Shown here one piece after another: positions 8,717-17,249 of a stretch of 64,000 nt of DNA. Position numbers and translations under genes: made by a program. The first letter of the stretch is position 1. Each line of letters starts with the position of its first letter. The stretch is from an uncultured Alphaproteobacteria bacterium (lineage in GTDB: Bacteria > Pseudomonadota > Alphaproteobacteria > HIMB59): contig CACGPP010000001.1 of assembly GCA_902574995.1 (NCBI GenBank), positions 186,001-250,000 on the forward strand, in the 5' to 3' direction. The notes below the pieces were generated by a model. The model saw only the letters and a program-made list of their open reading frames with translations. It was not told the origin of the DNA and did not search any database.

Positions 8717-11316
8717 TATTCAGCGTACTTTACAGCTTCTTCTAATTCAACAGAGACTATTTGAGAAATTCCCTCCTCGGGCATTGTAACACCATAGAGT
8801 CTGTCTACTCTAGACATCGTCATTCGATTATGAGTAACAATAATAAATTTGGTTTGAACTTTTTCTGAAATTTCTTCAACCATACTACAAAATCTATCCA
8901 CATTATTGTCATCTAGAGGAGCATCAACCTCATCCAATATACAAAAAGGTGATGGGTTCGCTATAAACACGGCAAATAATAATGAAATTGCAGTTAAAGC
9001 CTGCTCACCTCCAGATAATAAAGTTATATTTTGCATTTTCTTACCTGGAGGACTGGCAAATATCTCCAAACCAGAATTTAAAGGATCTTCATCATTTTGG
9101 ATAAGTTTTAGATATGCTTTACCTCCACCGAATAACTTAGTGAATAGTCTCTCAAAATTTTCATTAACAATTTTAAAAGCTTCTTTTAGTCTCAATACAC
9201 CTTCTTTATTAATTTTATTAATTGCCTCATGTAACTTTTCTATAGATTCTTGAATTTCATTTTTATCTTTAATTGTTTCATCAACTTTTTCTCTTAATTT
9301 TACATATTCATCTTCAGCAAGTAAGTTTACAGCACCAATTCTCTCCCTTTCAGCGTTTAATCTTAATAATCTTTTCTCTGATGTCTCTAAATCTTCATCT
9401 CTTTTGAATTTATCTACCTCATTTTCTAAATTTAATAAATCAACATTAATTTTTTCTCTACATGATTGAGCGAGCTGAGTTAAATTATTTGAATAATTTG
9501 AAATTTCTGACTCCTTTCGTATTAACTCCTCCTTTACAACAGAGTAATTTTGTTCTTTATTTCTCAACTCTTTTGAGAGGCTTTCTAAAAGATTTTCTTG
9601 CTCTTGTAATTTATTGTCAAAAAGTTTTTTTTCGTCATCTAGTTGCTTAATTTTATTAAGTAAAAATTGTCTTTTGCTATCAATATCTCCTGGATTGTTT
9701 TCAGAAATTTCTAATTCTTCTTTAGCAGTTTTTATTCTTTGATTTAAGTCCTCAGTTTTTTGAACAGTGACCTCTAAAATTCTTTCCCACTCAAGCACTT
9801 GCTTTTTAAGATCATTTAGCCTCTTTTCTTTTAATTCTGACAGTATTGTTGAGATATTAGCCTCATAACTACTGGAAATAAAAAGTCCATCCCAACGCCA
9901 CAAATTACCCTCTAGATCGACTATAGCTTGTCCAATATTTATTTTTGTATGATTTTCTATACCTTCTTTTTTTGAAGATACAATGGCAACATTATTAAGT
10001 TTATTTATTACTTGGTTTGGAGCTTTAATAACTTTAGAAGCTGGTTCACAATTAAAACTAAACTCTTTATTGACCTGCTCACTTGAGTGCTCACTCCAAT
10101 AATAAATATCATCAGGTTCCAATGATGCTAAAAGTTCTTTACCAAAAATAGCAGCTACTGCATTTTCGTATTTTTTATCAAAGGAAATATTGTTTAATAA
10201 ACTTTTATCAGATTGATTGACGTTGCTGCCTCGATTTTCAGCTTCAAATTCCTTAGAGGATAAATCTTCAATATCTTTCCTAATAGTTTTGATTTTATTA
10301 GTCGTTTCTTCAAATTGTGTTTGCTCAATTTGTAAGTCTTGATTCAATTGTTTTACACGATGCTCGAGATTTATTTTGTGCTCTTCAAAACGTAATTCTT
10401 CCTGTTTAAGATTTTCTACAGTCATATTCAACCGATCAAGTTCACTATTCAATGAGTATGATTTCTCTCTCATTGGTGGAATTTTAACTTTTAAATCCTC
10501 ATAAGCTTGATCTTGAATTGATACATCACCCTGGAAATCAGCGAGTTTTACTTTTATTTTATCTTTTTCTTCATTAAGTCTCTCAAGAATAAGTTGAAGT
10601 TCATTTCTTTTTACAAAAAATACAGACGCTTCCGCATTCTTAATTAGAGTTGATATATTTCTAAATCTTTCAGCTTCTTTAGCTTGTTTTTTAAGAATAG
10701 CTAATTGTTCTTCGTATGTTTGAATAACATCCTCTACCCTCAATAGATTATTATTGGCACCTTTCAACCTCAACTCTGCATCATGCCTTCTGGACTGCAG
10801 ACCAAGTATTCCCGCAGCTTCCTCTAAAACCATTTTTCTATCTTCTGGTTTCGCTTGGGTGATTGCTCCAATACGACCTTGACTAACTATCGAAGTTGAT
10901 CTAGCTGATGTAGAGGCGTCGGCAAATAGCAATTGAATATCTTTTAATCTTACCTCTTTACCATTTATGAATGAATTCGTTCCTTCTCCTCTCCATATCT
11001 TTCTAGCAATTTCTAATTGTTTTGATTGAAATTTATTTTCTAAATCACTTCCATCAATATTTACAAACAAACCTACTTCGGCGATATTCCATGAGGGCCG
11101 ATTGTCAGTTCCATTGAAAATTAAATCATCAATCTCTTTGCCACGAAGTTGTTTGGCAGAGACCTCTCCTAAACCAAACCTTATTGCTTCAACTATGTTT
11201 GATTTTCCGCAACCATTGGGGCCAACTATACCAGTAAGACCATTTTTGATTTCAAAATCTGTTGGCTCTACAAAAGATTTAAAACCTTTAATTGAGAGTT
11301 TATCTAAAGATAACAA
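8716..11316 (-). CDS. smc: chromosome segregation/condensation ATPase SMC (short form)
   Basis: SMC forms the ATP-driven DNA loop-extruding dimer with ScpA/ScpB. Visible parts are Walker A (G-P-N-G-C-G-K-S-N at about 32-40), the Q-loop region, and a first coiled coil (about 165-345). A globular hinge (about 360-500), a second coil (about 505-700), the signature L-S-G-G-E-Q at about 767 and Walker B (F-C-I-L-D-E-V-D) near 790 follow. At 866 residues it is much shorter than the usual 1100-1200; the loss is in the coiled-coil arms, while head and hinge are present. The start is TTG. It follows the DsbA-like gene by one base and overlaps atpI by one base. Confidence 0.95.
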   Translation of the reverse strand: MLSLDKLSIKGFKSFVEPTDFEIKNGLTGIVGPNGCGKSNIVEAIRFGLGEVSAKQLRGKEIDDLIFNGTDNRPSWNIAEVGLFVNIDGSDLENKFQSKQLEIARKIWRGEGTNSFINGKEVRLKDIQLLFADASTSARSTSIVSQGRIGAITQAKPEDRKMVLEEAAGILGLQSRRHDAELRLKGANNNLLRVEDVIQTYEEQLAILKKQAKEAERFRNISTLIKNAEASVFFVKRNELQLILERLNEEKDKIKVKLADFQGDVSIQDQAYEDLKVKIPPMREKSYSLNSELDRLNMTVENLKQEELRFEEHKINLEHRVKQLNQDLQIEQTQFEETTNKIKTIRKDIEDLSSKEFEAENRGSNVNQSDKSLLNNISFDKKYENAVAAIFGKELLASLEPDDIYYWSEHSSEQVNKEFSFNCEPASKVIKAPNQVINKLNNVAIVSSKKEGIENHTKINIGQAIVDLEGNLWRWDGLFISSSYEANISTILSELKEKRLNDLKKQVLEWERILEVTVQKTEDLNQRIKTAKEELEISENNPGDIDSKRQFLLNKIKQLDDEKKLFDNKLQEQENLLESLSKELRNKEQNYSVVKEELIRKESEISNYSNNLTQLAQSCREKINVDLLNLENEVDKFKRDEDLETSEKRLLRLNAERERIGAVNLLAEDEYVKLREKVDETIKDKNEIQESIEKLHEAINKINKEGVLRLKEAFKIVNENFERLFTKLFGGGKAYLKLIQNDEDPLNSGLEIFASPPGKKMQNITLLSGGEQALTAISLLFAVFIANPSPFCILDEVDAPLDDNNVDRFCSMVEEISEKVQTKFIIVTHNRMTMSRVDRLYGVTMPEEGISQIVSVELEEAVKYAE

Positions 11317-11317
11317 A

Positions 11318-11935
11318 TTAATTATTCAATTTTTTATTTATTATTTTTATAAATTCTGATGCAGGTCGATTACCCTGAACTTTCTCACCATTAATTAAAA
11401 ATGTTGGCGTACTCTCAACACCAAAAATGTTTTGAGCATCAACTTGAAGGGATAAAAGTTCATTATGAGAATTCTCATCTTTTAAGCAAGATTGTAACTC
11501 TTCATCCCCAAGACCATGTTGCAATCCATAGCTATTAAGTAATTCAATAATTTCTTCTCCAGAACTTGCTTTTGTCCAAACATCATAGTTTTGATAGACA
11601 GAGTCAACATAGCTTGTACGAACGTTTTCACTACAATTTGCAATAATTGCTCCATAAAAAGCAGCTTGATTTAAAGGAAAATCAATTAAGTAAAAATTAA
11701 TATTTTTATAAACGCTACTTTCTTTTAATTCTTTAAGCGTTTCATTGTGAAATGCAGCACAGTGTGAGCAACTGAATGATGAAAACTCAATAATATCAAC
11801 TGAATTTTCTTCAGACGATTTAACAAGAGGTTGAATGTTGTTGTCCTCTAAATAGTTTTTGTATTCATAAATTTTTGATATTGCAGGATTTGTTGATAGT
11901 GCAACCAAAAAAAATATCAGACTAATTTTTTTCAT
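11318..11935 (-). CDS. DsbA-family thiol oxidoreductase
   Basis: I start this gene at the ATG at 11935 (205 residues) because it begins a clean signal peptide (K-K, hydrophobic core, A-I-S cleavage region). A longer version could begin at an upstream TTG at 11959. The thioredoxin-fold active site is C-S-H-C at residues 56-59, preceded by F-S-S-F-S. The cis-proline segment S-T-P-T-F occurs in the C-terminal third. Such periplasmic proteins oxidise or isomerise disulfides in exported proteins. The neighbours (DUF721, mutY, smc) are the usual alphaproteobacterial context. It overlaps the DUF721 gene by 14 bases. Confidence 0.9.
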   Translation of the reverse strand: MKKISLIFFLVALSTNPAISKIYEYKNYLEDNNIQPLVKSSEENSVDIIEFSSFSCSHCAAFHNETLKELKESSVYKNINFYLIDFPLNQAAFYGAIIANCSENVRTSYVDSVYQNYDVWTKASSGEEIIELLNSYGLQHGLGDEELQSCLKDENSHNELLSLQVDAQNIFGVESTPTFLINGEKVQGNRPASEFIKIINKKLNN

Positions 11936-12374
11936 ATAACTTTTTATTAATATTTTCAAAAATAGATCTTACTTCCTCGTCTTTTATATCATTAAATTTT
12001 TGATTATTAAGAGTTTTTCCTTCTGCTTTCATTGATAAATTTGAAATTTTACTTTTTTCTAAATTCTTATCAGAAAGATCTTGAAAAAATAGGATTTTAT
12101 TTACTTTCACTCCAGTTACCTCCTCAATTTTTATGACTATTTCATTTGTACTTGAATGCATTTCGAAAGATTTTTCTGGGCTAACTCTTAATTCAAGAAT
12201 TACAGATTCTGTTTTATTATTTATTATAGTTTTTTTTAATTGAACAAATTTATTGTTATTGCCAAAAATATACTCCCAGTTTTTTAGAATAAGAGTATTT
12301 ATTTTTAGCTTTTTTTTATTTACCTTATTTACAAGATGAAAAGCAATATCATTGAGCTTGGAGAACTTTTTCAT
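11922..12374 (-). CDS. DUF721 family protein (DciA-like)
   Basis: This 150-residue basic protein has the DUF721 pattern: an N-terminal helical region, a conserved tryptophan (W-E-Y-I-F-G), then a beta-rich 'L-x-V-x-x' part. A helix with E-I-V-I-K-I-E-E-V-T-G-V-K-V-N and 'I-x-F-x-Q' follows. Some DUF721 proteins (DciA) load the replicative helicase in bacteria lacking DnaC; whether this one does is inference. Its ATG lies inside the mutY gene on the other strand, giving a 39-base 5' overlap. It heads the reverse-strand series DUF721, dsbA-like, smc, F0. Confidence 0.8.
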   Translation of the reverse strand: MKKFSKLNDIAFHLVNKVNKKKLKINTLILKNWEYIFGNNNKFVQLKKTIINNKTESVILELRVSPEKSFEMHSSTNEIVIKIEEVTGVKVNKILFFQDLSDKNLEKSKISNLSMKAEGKTLNNQKFNDIKDEEVRSIFENINKKLYEKN

Positions 12375-13334
12375 AAAAACAAATTTATCCCTTTAATCCT
12401 ACATTGGTTTAAAAAAAATCAAAGAAACTTATATTGGAGAAGGAATAGAAATTTATACTTAACTTATTTATCAGAAATTATGCTACAACAAACAACTGTT
12501 AAAACAGTAGAAAATAAAATATTAGAAATTATAAATATTTTTCCAAGTTTTAATTCTTTTAAGAATAAAAGATTAGAACATTTATTAAAAGTTTGGTCAG
12601 GATTAGGTTATTACAAGAGGGCAGAGAATTTATTCAAAGCAGTAACAATTATTAACAATAGCTATAATGGTAAATTACCAGATGATAGAGATAGTCTTAT
12701 CTCTTTGCCTGGTGTTGGGAAATATACTTCAAGCGCGATATTAGCTATCGGCCATAATAAAAAATCATTCCCAGTTGATATTAATGTTAAAAGATTAATA
12801 CAGAGAGTATCTGGTTTAATGCTCTATGATGATGAGATCGAAGAAATACTTAGTTTAGCTTGTAAAAAAAAGATTTCTTATAGGGGTTTAGCTGAGTCGA
12901 TGATGGATTATAGCTCTATTATTTGCAATAAAAATAGCCCCGAATGCTCCAAATGCATATTTTCTAGTTTTTGTAAATCAGCTTTCCAATCATTTAAAAA
13001 TAATAAAAATGTAAAAAAAAATAATAAGGAAATAGATTTCTATTTAATAAACTCTCCTTTACATATTTGTTTTATAAAAAAACCTAAATTTCAATTTTAC
13101 AAAAACTTTATTCATTTGCCCTCAAATTTGGACAAAGAATTTATAGCAAATTTAAATTTAAAAAATAAAGAAAAAATCAAAAGTTTTAAATTTACAATTA
13201 CAAATAATCTCTTCCAAATAAATGTTTATAAACTTAATATGAAAAAATTAAAAATTAACAATTCAGTATGGATAGAAAAATCGAAAACTAATCAGCTTGC
13301 ATTACCAACACTCTTTAAAAGAATATTAAATTAA
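12336..13334 (+). CDS. mutY: adenine DNA glycosylase
   Basis: This 332-residue repair enzyme removes adenine mispaired with 8-oxoguanine. It has the catalytic glutamate E47 in S-E-I-M-L-Q-Q-T, the helix-hairpin-helix L-P-G-V-G-K-Y-T-S-S-A near 124-134, and the aspartate D148 in P-V-D-I-N-V-K-R. The 4Fe-4S cluster cysteines C197, C204, C207 and C213 have the exact 6-2-5 spacing. The C-terminal Nudix-like 8-oxoG recognition part is poorly conserved and lysine/asparagine-rich. The ATG lies within the 5' end of the divergent DUF721 gene. The TAA interlocks with the ccrM stop as TTAA. Confidence 0.95.
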   Translation: MKSNIIELGELFHKNKFIPLILHWFKKNQRNLYWRRNRNLYLTYLSEIMLQQTTVKTVENKILEIINIFPSFNSFKNKRLEHLLKVWSGLGYYKRAENLFKAVTIINNSYNGKLPDDRDSLISLPGVGKYTSSAILAIGHNKKSFPVDINVKRLIQRVSGLMLYDDEIEEILSLACKKKISYRGLAESMMDYSSIICNKNSPECSKCIFSSFCKSAFQSFKNNKNVKKNNKEIDFYLINSPLHICFIKKPKFQFYKNFIHLPSNLDKEFIANLNLKNKEKIKSFKFTITNNLFQINVYKLNMKKLKINNSVWIEKSKTNQLALPTLFKRILN

Positions 13335-14395
13335 CTCCTCATCTTCTTTCTAATTTCATCAATACATATTAAATTCTTTTTTTTATCCTCATAATGCCAA
13401 TAATCCCATCCATTGAAACTCGATGTCTTATTTACTTTTGCAGCAATTTTATGAATTGATCCTCTCTCATTTTTATATGAAATACTCCCATCTGGTAAAA
13501 TCGTAGCTTTATAGCTTTTCTTATTGTTATATAGTTTAGCACCTGGCTTTAAATGCCCATTGTCAATTAAACTTGCAAAGGGTATTTTTTGTGTTGGTTT
13601 ATCTTTTTCATTAATCTCTAATAAATCATTTTTTAAAGATTTAATTTTTTTTAATCTTTTAATTGCTAAATTAAAATAACCATCATCTTTTTCAAAACCT
13701 ATGTAATTTCTACCCAAATATTTTGCTTCAGCACAGAAACTTGCTGTGCCTGCAAAAGGTTCTAGTACTAGATCTCCTTGTATTGATGACTGAATAACAA
13801 TTTTTTTCATCAAAGCTAAGGGTTTTTGAGTTGGGTGAGCTGTTTGGTTTTTATTGTTTTTCAGCCTTTCTTTGCCTGAACAAATTGGGAAGTTCCAAAT
13901 ACTTCTCTCTTGTCTGTCTTCATTTGCAACCTTTAAAGTATGATAATTAAATTGATACTTAGATTTAGGTTTTTTTGAACACCAAATAAGAGTTTCATGC
14001 GCATTAGTAAGTCTAGTTGCCCTAAAATTTGGTAACGGGTTAGATTTGGCCCAAATCACATCATTTAAAATCCAAAAGTTTAAATCTTGGAGAATTTTTC
14101 CAATTCTAAAAATATTATGATATGAACCAATAACCCATAACCCCCCATCAGGCTTAAGAACTCTTTTACATTCAGTTAAATAAGAAAAGGTAAAATCATC
14201 ATAGCTCGAGTAACTATCAAATTTATCCCAATCCTGATTGACACCATTGACAATGGAATGATTTGGTCTAGTTAAAACTTTGTTTAATTGTAAATTATAA
14301 GGAGGGTCTAAGAAAACTAAATCAATTGTCTGATCTTCAATTTTAGCTAATAGATCAAGACAATCACCTAAATATAGGTTATTTGATTTCAACAC
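13331..14395 (-). CDS. ccrM: CcrM-type cell-cycle DNA adenine methyltransferase
   Basis: This 354-residue beta-class N6-adenine methyltransferase has the catalytic D-P-P-Y-N at residues 30-34. The CcrM-specific segments G-S-Y-H-N-I-F-R, N-P-L-P-N-F-R and N-A-H-E-T-L-I-W are present, as is H-P-T-Q-K-P. The C-terminal approximately 85 residues form the CcrM-type domain with 'G-S-I-H-K-I' and 'N-G-W-x-Y-W-H'. By homology it methylates GANTC. The SAM-binding motif is unusual (L-E-P-F-A-G-T-A-S in place of L-D-P-F-x-G-x-G-T). The start is GTG at 14395; an in-frame stop lies just upstream. Two GAATC sites lie within 30 bases upstream. Confidence 0.94.
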   Translation of the reverse strand: MLKSNNLYLGDCLDLLAKIEDQTIDLVFLDPPYNLQLNKVLTRPNHSIVNGVNQDWDKFDSYSSYDDFTFSYLTECKRVLKPDGGLWVIGSYHNIFRIGKILQDLNFWILNDVIWAKSNPLPNFRATRLTNAHETLIWCSKKPKSKYQFNYHTLKVANEDRQERSIWNFPICSGKERLKNNKNQTAHPTQKPLALMKKIVIQSSIQGDLVLEPFAGTASFCAEAKYLGRNYIGFEKDDGYFNLAIKRLKKIKSLKNDLLEINEKDKPTQKIPFASLIDNGHLKPGAKLYNNKKSYKATILPDGSISYKNERGSIHKIAAKVNKTSSFNGWDYWHYEDKKKNLICIDEIRKKMRS

Positions 14396-14399
14396 GTAT

Positions 14400-14423
14400 G
14401 AATCTTAATATTTATAGAGAATC
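14400..14423. promoter_or_regulatory. pair of GANTC sites upstream of ccrM
   Basis: GAATC occurs at 14400-14404 and 14419-14423, both within the 61-base gap between rnhB and ccrM and within 30 bases of the ccrM GTG. GANTC is the recognition sequence of CcrM. In Caulobacter the ccrM promoter also contains GANTC sites, whose methylation state affects its timing. The sites are seen; autoregulation here is inference. Confidence 0.5.
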
Positions 14424-14456
14424 TTGTGTAAAAAAAACTTACTCTACTGTTGATAA

Positions 14457-15059
14457 CTAAGTAGATAACTTTTTGATAAGTTTACTTATTGGTTGATAAG
14501 TGGTCCTGTGATATTTGCTGACCCCGTGTGTATAAATAGCGCTTAAGTGAGACTTTGTACCGTACCCAGCATTTTTATTCCATTGATAATTACCATCTAA
14601 TGAGTGGAGTTTCAGAAGTAATTTGTCTCTGAAGACTTTTGCTATAATTGAAGCTGCTGACACCTGATTAATTTTATCATCTGCTTTAATTAAAGACTTC
14701 ACCTTATAACCTTTCATTTCGCTTGGAATAAATTTTCCATCTATGATGATCGTATCTGACTTTTTTGACAATAAAATTATCGATTGTTTCATGCTTTGCA
14801 AAACTACATTGTGAATATTAAATCTTTCAATAAATTTTTTTTTTCCAAAAATAATTTGATAATTATATTCGAAACCTTTATTTAATCTGAAATATTCATA
14901 TATTTCCTCTCTTTTTTTTTTATTTATTTTTTTTGAATCAGAGACACTAAATGGAAGTTTATCAAATAAGGAATTTTGTGATCTAAAAGCACAAATTATT
15001 GCACTTCCAACAAGAGATCCTCTGCCAACCTCGTCGACTCCAACAACATATTCACTCAT
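14457..15059 (-). CDS. rnhB: ribonuclease HII
   Basis: This 200-residue enzyme removes single ribonucleotides from DNA and degrades hybrid RNA. The N-terminal G-V-D-E-V-G-R-G (D9, E10) and the later I-I-D-G-K segment are the family's acidic active site. 'A-S-I-I-A-K-V-x-R-D' and 'G-Y-G-T-K-S-H' follow. I choose the ATG at 15059, one codon inside a TTG at 15062. It overlaps the MoaB-like gene by 8 bases. The order MoaB-like, rnhB, ccrM runs on one strand. Confidence 0.95.
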   Translation of the reverse strand: MSEYVVGVDEVGRGSLVGSAIICAFRSQNSLFDKLPFSVSDSKKINKKKREEIYEYFRLNKGFEYNYQIIFGKKKFIERFNIHNVVLQSMKQSIILLSKKSDTIIIDGKFIPSEMKGYKVKSLIKADDKINQVSAASIIAKVFRDKLLLKLHSLDGNYQWNKNAGYGTKSHLSAIYTHGVSKYHRTTYQPISKLIKKLST

Positions 15060-15573
15060 CAAGTCTAGGTATTAGTTCGACAAAATTACATGGCTTGTGT
15101 CTTATGTCTAATTGATGAAAAAGAATATCATTCCAAGCATCTCTAATAGCAGAAGTAGATCCAGGTAAACAAAAGATGTAAGTTTGATTTAATAAAAATG
15201 CACTCGCTCGAGATTGTATAGTTGAGGTTCCAATTTTTTTATAGCTTAATTGTCTAAACAATTCACCAAATCCTGGAATTTCAACTTGAGATATTTTTTT
15301 TAAGGCATCAATAGTATTATCTCTTCCCGTCAGACCAGTCCCACCTGAAGTGATTATTACATCGTGTTCGACAGATGCTGTTAATTTCTGAATAATAGGA
15401 ATAAAGAGCTTAGGTTCATCTTCAATAATCTGATAATGGGAAACAGAATGTCCTTTTTTTTGTATCAGTTCTTTTAATGTATTACCTGATTTATCATCAC
15501 TTTCTTTTCTTGTATCCGACAAAGTGATTACAGCAATATTTATTTGTTTAAATGTTATTTTTTCATCAATCAT
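15052..15573 (-). CDS. moaB: MoaB/MogA-family molybdopterin protein
   Basis: This 173-residue protein of the MoaB/MogA fold acts in adenylylation of molybdopterin during molybdenum cofactor synthesis. Visible motifs are V-I-T-L-S-D-T-R near the start, the T-S-G-G-T-G nucleotide-binding loop near residue 100, and the late L-P-G-S-T-S-A-I-R-D-A-W segment. MoaD and MoaE genes occur elsewhere in the window (37.3-38.1 kb), so part of the cofactor pathway is present. MoaB versus MogA cannot be fixed by eye. It overlaps slt by 8 bases and rnhB by 8 bases. Confidence 0.88.
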   Translation of the reverse strand: MIDEKITFKQINIAVITLSDTRKESDDKSGNTLKELIQKKGHSVSHYQIIEDEPKLFIPIIQKLTASVEHDVIITSGGTGLTGRDNTIDALKKISQVEIPGFGELFRQLSYKKIGTSTIQSRASAFLLNQTYIFCLPGSTSAIRDAWNDILFHQLDIRHKPCNFVELIPRLDE

Positions 15574-17248
15574 TAATCAAGATAGTATTAGTGGCTATGA
15601 GTTCATCAGCATAATTGAATGAATTATGATTTATTAATTCATAAATAACAAGATTAGTTAGAACTCTCTCAACAAACATTCTTGTTTCTCTTGATGGTAT
15701 AGACTCAATTAAAAGAAAACTATCATCATTAAATGTAGTTTTTTTCATCCATTTTGAAAGATTTCCTGGCCCTGCATTATATGAGATTAAAGCCTTCAGC
15801 AAATCTCCATTGATATAATTTATAGATAATAAATTTTGAAGGTAGAGGCTACCTGTTTCAACATTAATTTCAGGATCATACAATATTCTCGGATTAGATT
15901 TAAATTTATGTTTTTTATTTACCATACGAGCAGTTGACGGAAGAATTTGCATCAATCCATATGCACTTTTACCACTTTTTGCAAAAGCACTAAACTGCGA
16001 CTCTTGTCTAATCATGCTAATAATAATAGTTGGGTCAATATTATTGAAATTATAATCTTGGATCCATTTTGGTGTTGGATATAAAAAATCTATCGGGGCG
16101 TCATCTTTAAACAAGTATTTTGCTGTTTTTATTTGCAAGGAACTCAGATCATTTTTAATAGAAAAATTTAGGATTAGTCTTTTAAATCTTTCATTTGTAA
16201 TGTTTTGAAGTCTATTTAATTCAATCTCTGCAATTGGAAGTTCATCGATTTCAATTAAGGCCTGAATTCTCTCACCTAATTTGGTATTTAAAAATGACTC
16301 AAGATCCGAGCTCATTAAAGAGGTATTAAATTCAAAGTCTTGAATGGTTTTATCTAAAATTCTACAAGATAAAATTGAGTATATATTAAAACTTGGTTTG
16401 CAAGATTTATTTAGAGCTTCTAAAGATGCTTTGAAAGTAATTTCATCATTAGCGTCTTTTGTTGAGGATAAAAATGACCAATAAGCACCAGCATCCCTTA
16501 ACCACTTGTTATCTGAAATTTTTGAGAGTATTAAAAATTGTCTCGAGGCTTTTTGGTATTTCCCTTTTCTATAATATGAGAGACCTTTAATCCATAAGCC
16601 CTCATCGTATGGTTGACTCAAGAAAGCTTCATCATTTAAAACATTTATAGCCTTATCATCTAAATCTGCAAGGTAGTAGCCATTGGCAATTTTGGAAAAT
16701 AGAAAGGATTTTTCTTTTTGATTAAAATATTTTATGTGGTGGTTTAAATACTCTAATGCTCCAGTAGGCCATCCTCTTCCAACTCTTGATCTTACAGTAT
16801 TATAAATACTAATTTTTTTGGAGTAATTTTTATTCGAAAATATTTTATTTGATTTAGTGGAGACAGTTTCTTGTGACTTATCTTTTTGAAAGATCTCATC
16901 AAAAAGTGGGTATGAATTTTTTTTTGGTTTTTTTGCCCCATCCGGCATTCTTCTTACTCCCAATTTATAAATCCTTCTAGCTTCGTAATGATCATTATAT
17001 TCACTCAACCAATCTCGGAGCTCTAAAAAACTAGAGCGATGTGCTGTTGGATGAAGAAGTTTTAAAGCTTGTACATGGCCCAAAAGAATTAAATCATCTA
17101 GTTTTGCTATATCTTTATCACCTTTATCAAAATTTCCATTTCTGTAATCATTAAAAATACTTTTATAAAGGCCAATATCTTTAGAGCTAAGAGCAAAGAT
17201 GCTCTGTGAGTAAAAAAACGTTACAATTAATAAAACGATAATTCTCAT
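15566..17248 (-). CDS. soluble lytic murein transglycosylase (Slt-like)
   Basis: I start at the ATG at 17248 (560 residues), which begins a signal peptide (R-I-I-V-L-L-I-V-T). A TTG at 17260 in frame would lengthen it by four residues. The N-terminal approximately 370 residues are helical repeats, as in Slt70. The C-terminal domain carries the catalytic glutamate in R-Q-E-S-Q-F, then G-L-M-Q-I-L-P-S-T-A and 'S-Y-N-A-G-P-G-N', diagnostic of SLT domains. It cleaves peptidoglycan with formation of 1,6-anhydro sugars in the periplasm. It follows the uracil-DNA glycosylase homologue with no overlap from this start. Confidence 0.93.
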   Translation of the reverse strand: MRIIVLLIVTFFYSQSIFALSSKDIGLYKSIFNDYRNGNFDKGDKDIAKLDDLILLGHVQALKLLHPTAHRSSFLELRDWLSEYNDHYEARRIYKLGVRRMPDGAKKPKKNSYPLFDEIFQKDKSQETVSTKSNKIFSNKNYSKKISIYNTVRSRVGRGWPTGALEYLNHHIKYFNQKEKSFLFSKIANGYYLADLDDKAINVLNDEAFLSQPYDEGLWIKGLSYYRKGKYQKASRQFLILSKISDNKWLRDAGAYWSFLSSTKDANDEITFKASLEALNKSCKPSFNIYSILSCRILDKTIQDFEFNTSLMSSDLESFLNTKLGERIQALIEIDELPIAEIELNRLQNITNERFKRLILNFSIKNDLSSLQIKTAKYLFKDDAPIDFLYPTPKWIQDYNFNNIDPTIIISMIRQESQFSAFAKSGKSAYGLMQILPSTARMVNKKHKFKSNPRILYDPEINVETGSLYLQNLLSINYINGDLLKALISYNAGPGNLSKWMKKTTFNDDSFLLIESIPSRETRMFVERVLTNLVIYELINHNSFNYADELIATNTILIND

Positions 17249-17249
17249 T

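Noticed and set aside
11936..11959. TTG start of the DsbA-like gene at 11959
   Set aside because: The ATG at 11935 starts a clean signal peptide; the extra eight residues would spoil it.
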